64,000 nt of DNA, taken from contig NC_092579.1 of NCBI RefSeq assembly GCF_037975245.1, forward strand, positions 23,605,166-23,669,165, written 5' to 3'. The notes under the pieces were generated by a model that made no database searches, had not been told where the DNA came from, and saw only the letters and a program-made list of their open reading frames with translations. Below are positions 60,721 through 64,000 of the stretch, in pieces. This stretch comes from Apostichopus japonicus (lineage: Eukaryota > Echinodermata > Holothuroidea > Aspidochirotida > Stichopodidae). Position numbers and translations under genes: made by a program. The stretch's first letter is position 1; each line of letters begins with the position of its first letter.

Positions 60721-61459
60721 TTTCGCCAAAAACTAGAAAAACCAGAAACGTTGCAGACACGCTTTTTTTTGTGCACATATTTTTTCTCCATAGACACATA
60801 TTTAACAACGCTCAACAGTGCATGTAGAGCACTACAATGGATACACTATTATTGTGTCGATTCGTTTTTTCTTTTGTGCGAAAATTATGACACCAGATTC
60901 ACCCCAAGAAAAAACATAAAACAAGATATAGTCAATGAGATAATTATGATATACTTAGCCAATACGGAGGTTTTCCACAACGCCCCGGCGCGCTGTAATG
61001 GTCCCCCAACCCCCACTTCGCCCGCGTGATTGTTTTTCCCAGGAAAAACACCCCCCTTTCATTTCAATTTGCCTCTCTGTTCTTCGGAATATTGAGACGT
61101 AGGTTTGCATAACCACTGAGAATTCTTTTGAGGAATCTCTAACGTTAAACTTGGATGGAAAATACGCTGAATATTCCATCGTCTCACCAGAGCGAGACAC
61201 AGAACTTGAGTCGCTCAGAACCTAAAAAGTACACCATAAGAGTGTGTGTGCATCACCACGTTGTAGCCTATGGCAAAAAGGCTTCTACAACAGAATTTGG
61301 ACCAATCACAGGCCTTCACTGTTTGACTTCACTGCCGCCTCCAGAACCCAACTCTATAACAAAAGAGCTACTCCCAAACCGATCAGCTGACCAAAATAAC
61401 AATGGTTTACAGCTGCTCCGTAATGTCCGTAAAGGCAAACAAAGGGTTTCGGACTGAAC
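60721..61459. other. non-coding stretch
   Basis: No gene is recognised. Open frames here are short and without domains. Confidence 0.4.
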
Positions 61460-62790
61460 AACGTCCGTAAAAATGGACTTAAGCTCAAGGGTTTTCTGTT
61501 AAAGGCATACAGTATGCGCTGAAGGAGCTCCAGTCAAGGCTCATCACTCTCACAAAAGAAATCTCCCGGATAGACGGCGATCAAAACGCCACCTATCAAC
61601 TCAAGGTCCAAAGAGACTCACCTAGACTCCCGGGGCAACTGAACCACTCGGAGGAGTTTACTGATTCTTGGAATCAAGTACTCCAACGGGCAGGCAGAAC
61701 ACTCCGTAGAATCTGGAGAGAAGAGTTATCCCGCCAGGCAAAAAGGCAACGGGAGAGATTTCTAGAAAAGAAATCAAGAGCCGAGACCCACCTAAAGTCA
61801 ACTATAGAAGCAGTGGCGGAGCTAGGGGTATTGGTCAGGAGGGGCGAGAATGGTCTGTTGGGGCGCTTTCGACAACTATCTAAGCGGAGCGCCACCACTG
61901 GTTGGCGCGTAGCGTACAAAAAAGTTTTGAGTAAAGATACTCCCTAGATCGCCGGAAATGACCCTTTCCGGGCCTGACTAATTTGCAGATAAACGAAGAA
62001 TAAATTGGTGTCATCGCCAAATAACACCAACAAAATGTGACAAATGTCAATAAGTAGATGAGAGTGCAATAAAAAAGTCAATAATCGCGAATAAGTAAAA
62101 AAGTGGTAAAGAGCTGAAAAGGGCGCCAGCAGTCAATTAAAGTCCGTCAGGGGGGGGGGCATCCGCCCCCCTGACTGTATGGATGCTCCGCCACTGTATA
62201 GAAGCTCCTGAGGCAAACCGGCTACTGACAACCATCCTCCAAAAAGTCAACGCAAATATGTCCGATCGGTAAAAGCTACTACTGTAAAAGCTCCGACAAA
62301 TTCCGCACCACCAACAGGGAGCTACAGACTACAAGTAGTCACTCAAAAGCCCAATGTCTTCGAAAAGAAGCAGAAACACTAAAAAAGTTCGTAAAGGACC
62401 TATCAGACAGAAACATGTCCAATGTAGAGTTTATTGCGCCGGGAAAAGGTCTGAATGTCATAGCAACTCCAGAAAACCCTAAACGAAGTGATCTTCTCAA
62501 GTCATTGAAAGACCTAAAAAGAAAAATGAGAATCCGCTTCATCATGTAAAACAAAAAGCAAAAAGGGTTTACAAACGCATTTGAAAAAAGCACTTTTAAA
62601 ACATTGGCACTTAATCTCGCAGCACGCGGAATTATCCAAACTATTTCCAAAAGAACCGATTCTAGCCTACAAAAGGGCCCAAATCTCAAAGATTTACTTG
62701 TTAACTCAAGGTTTCGTACTAACGAAGAATCAGCTGACTCTCAAGGTTCACACGAAGCTCTTTTAGATGCTCTTATAGCTGCACTATGAG
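61460..62790 (+). pseudogene. degenerate PLE-type retroelement coding relic
   Basis: Three coding-like pieces lie in different plus-strand frames. First, about 61513-61810 and 62206-62270 encode a charged, probably coiled-coil segment (LSRQAKRQRERFLEKKSRAE). Second, 62367-62549 encodes DLSDRNMSNVEFIAPGKGLN then ATPENP, matching the PLE N-terminal pattern LS-x-R-x-x-S...KGL-x-x-x-x-TP. Third, 62604-62789 encodes KGPNLKDLLVNSRF. The reverse transcriptase core is missing. A hAT MITE splits the first piece. The PLE assignment rests on the second piece only. Confidence 0.45.
61811..62197. mobile_element. hAT MITE family A, copy 4
   Basis: The TIRs CAGTGGCGGAGC and GCTCCGCCACTG are flanked by a perfect 8-bp duplication TATAGAAG (61803-61810 and 62198-62205). 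It is inverted relative to copies 1-3. The hairpin module core is at 61889-61908. Confidence 0.92.
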
Positions 62791-62977
62791 TCCATAAAAA
62801 CTCGTGCACAGAAAATAGATGTATTTTGAGAACGAGATGCCCAGGCCGAATATAAAATATTCAAAAGCTACTACTGATGAAGCTCCTCCTATAAAGTTTG
62901 AGAGCAGAAACCGGTCTAGTTGGTCATAAGAACCTACGCTAGTCTCTCCTACTATTAACAGTACACTCAATTCACCC

Positions 62978-63110
62978 AGGGTTGGCCGGTTTTTACCGGG
63001 CGGTTTTTACCGCCCCGGTAAAAACAGGTTTTTTACCGGTTTTTACCGGGAGGTTTTTCCCACATTTAAGTGGGAAAAACTGGGAAAAACCGGGAAAAAC
63101 CTCAAATTAT
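62978..63110. repeat. inverted/tandem repeats of GGTTTTTACCGGG type
   Basis: Starting CAGGGTTGGCCGG, the 13-bp word GGTTTTTACCGGG and variants occur about four times, followed by its complement forms (CCCGGTAAAAAC, TGGGAAAAACCGGG). It looks like the subterminal part of one end of a DNA element. The other end is not seen. Confidence 0.6.
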
Positions 63111-64000
63111 ATAGAATTCCTCAAAACTCATGTGGAACTTGTGGAGGAGCATAGAATCTACAAGAAAATGGCATCTTATGGTAGGGGGTTGGGTTACATC
63201 CAAAGAACAGCTATGATCTATAACTTTTGAGTTTACCGATTAGACTATTATAAATAATTCAAATAATATATTGGATGCTCAAATCAACCAACTTTATTTT
63301 CCTATCGAGATGCATAATTCCATTATCTAGAGAATGGACTCGTATCAAACTGTTGGTGCCTCCTAGGGCTATGGTTCGTCATATTATACATGCCACATTA
63401 GTCCGCTCAGATCCAAATGATGATTCACATCCAAGAACGATCACTTCATGTCTGCGATAAATTGTACTCTGTTCACACTTTGCACTAGGCACTGTACTAT
63501 GCTTATATTGCTTATAGGCACTGTACTAAGTGACTGTTGTGACATCAACTAATTTGAGAATAAGTAACAATTGGAACAGTTACTTGTGTTGTTGATACTC
63601 CTACCTCTTCAGTTAGCCTATACACAGGAAGTGCCCAGTATCACCTCACCTGTCCACCTCAAAGTGTTTAATCACTCATGCATGAAGTTGTATAATAATT
63701 GGACCATGTTTGCATCAAGGTAAACAGTTTGGTTGTGTGAATGGCTCCATAGGGCCATTGTGCGTTTAATACTTTAATTGGGCCCATGTGCCTTACAAAG
63801 TTTCAAAGCAGTTTCTATTGAGTCCCCTGGATTGAAGTTCACCTCAATAGACTGTTGCCTACTGTATTAATGGAATGAACTGTCTGAGCACATAATATTA
63901 TCTTATTATATGGTTCCTTGTCCCTTTGAGGCTTTGGATGCCATGGTTCGCCACTTCGTTCTATCCTCCGCTGTTCATGCCACATTATAGGCCTGAAGAA
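63111..64000. other. non-coding stretch
   Basis: No gene or recognisable repeat is seen up to the end of the window. Confidence 0.45.

Overview
The window looks like a piece of an animal nuclear genome, most probably a marine invertebrate deuterostome (an echinoderm is my best guess, not proven). The reasons are a spliced multi-exon gene with GT-AG introns, a lengsin-type glutamine synthetase gene, a LINE reverse transcriptase, a Penelope-like element (PLE) with a GIY-YIG domain, tRNA-derived SINEs, and a very dense load of short terminal-inverted-repeat (TIR) DNA elements. Nothing bacterial is present, and most open frames in the window are chance or transposon frames.

Layout. 1-8.1 kb: non-coding DNA with a fold-back repeat, perfect palindromes and a 1.0-kb hAT-type element. 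9.0-11.0 kb: a 2-kb element with about 370-bp inverted repeats. 11.1-16.8 kb: nested elements, in which a MITE is split by a 4.75-kb element holding two copies of a hAT MITE, each holding a smaller hAT MITE. 17-24.4 kb: more MITEs, a hAT transposase remnant, a tRNA-SINE head, a long (TA)n tract and a perfect 50-bp palindrome. 25.3-26.7 kb (minus): an uninterrupted glutamine-synthetase/lengsin-like coding region. 27-34.8 kb: MITEs, including a 2.5-kb element present twice (the second copy internally deleted), and a SINE. 37.3-53.1 kb (minus): a nine-exon gene that I assembled from splice signals and codon phase. It encodes a predicted 332-residue type I membrane protein with one small eight-cysteine domain whose last five cysteines have BCMA-type TNF-receptor spacing, a Ser/Thr/Pro stalk, one membrane helix and a tail built partly from three duplicated exons. 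A broken LINE and several DNA elements sit in its introns. 53.7-54.5 kb: a tandem repeat carrying DR1 nuclear-receptor half-sites, just 5' of that gene. 58-63 kb: a hAT-like MITE, a PLE remnant flanked by two inverted hammerhead-ribozyme-like motifs, a possible small membrane-protein exon, a second PLE-like relic and another hAT MITE.

The most unusual signals are three. (1) A roughly 100-bp hairpin-containing module recurs 18 times inside many different MITE families, with a conserved stem and a variable loop. (2) Two inverted hammerhead-like motifs flank the PLE, with a compensatory base-pair change between them. (3) The receptor-like gene shows exon-by-exon expansion of its cytoplasmic tail. 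All identifications come from reading the sequence by eye. No database search or folding program was run.
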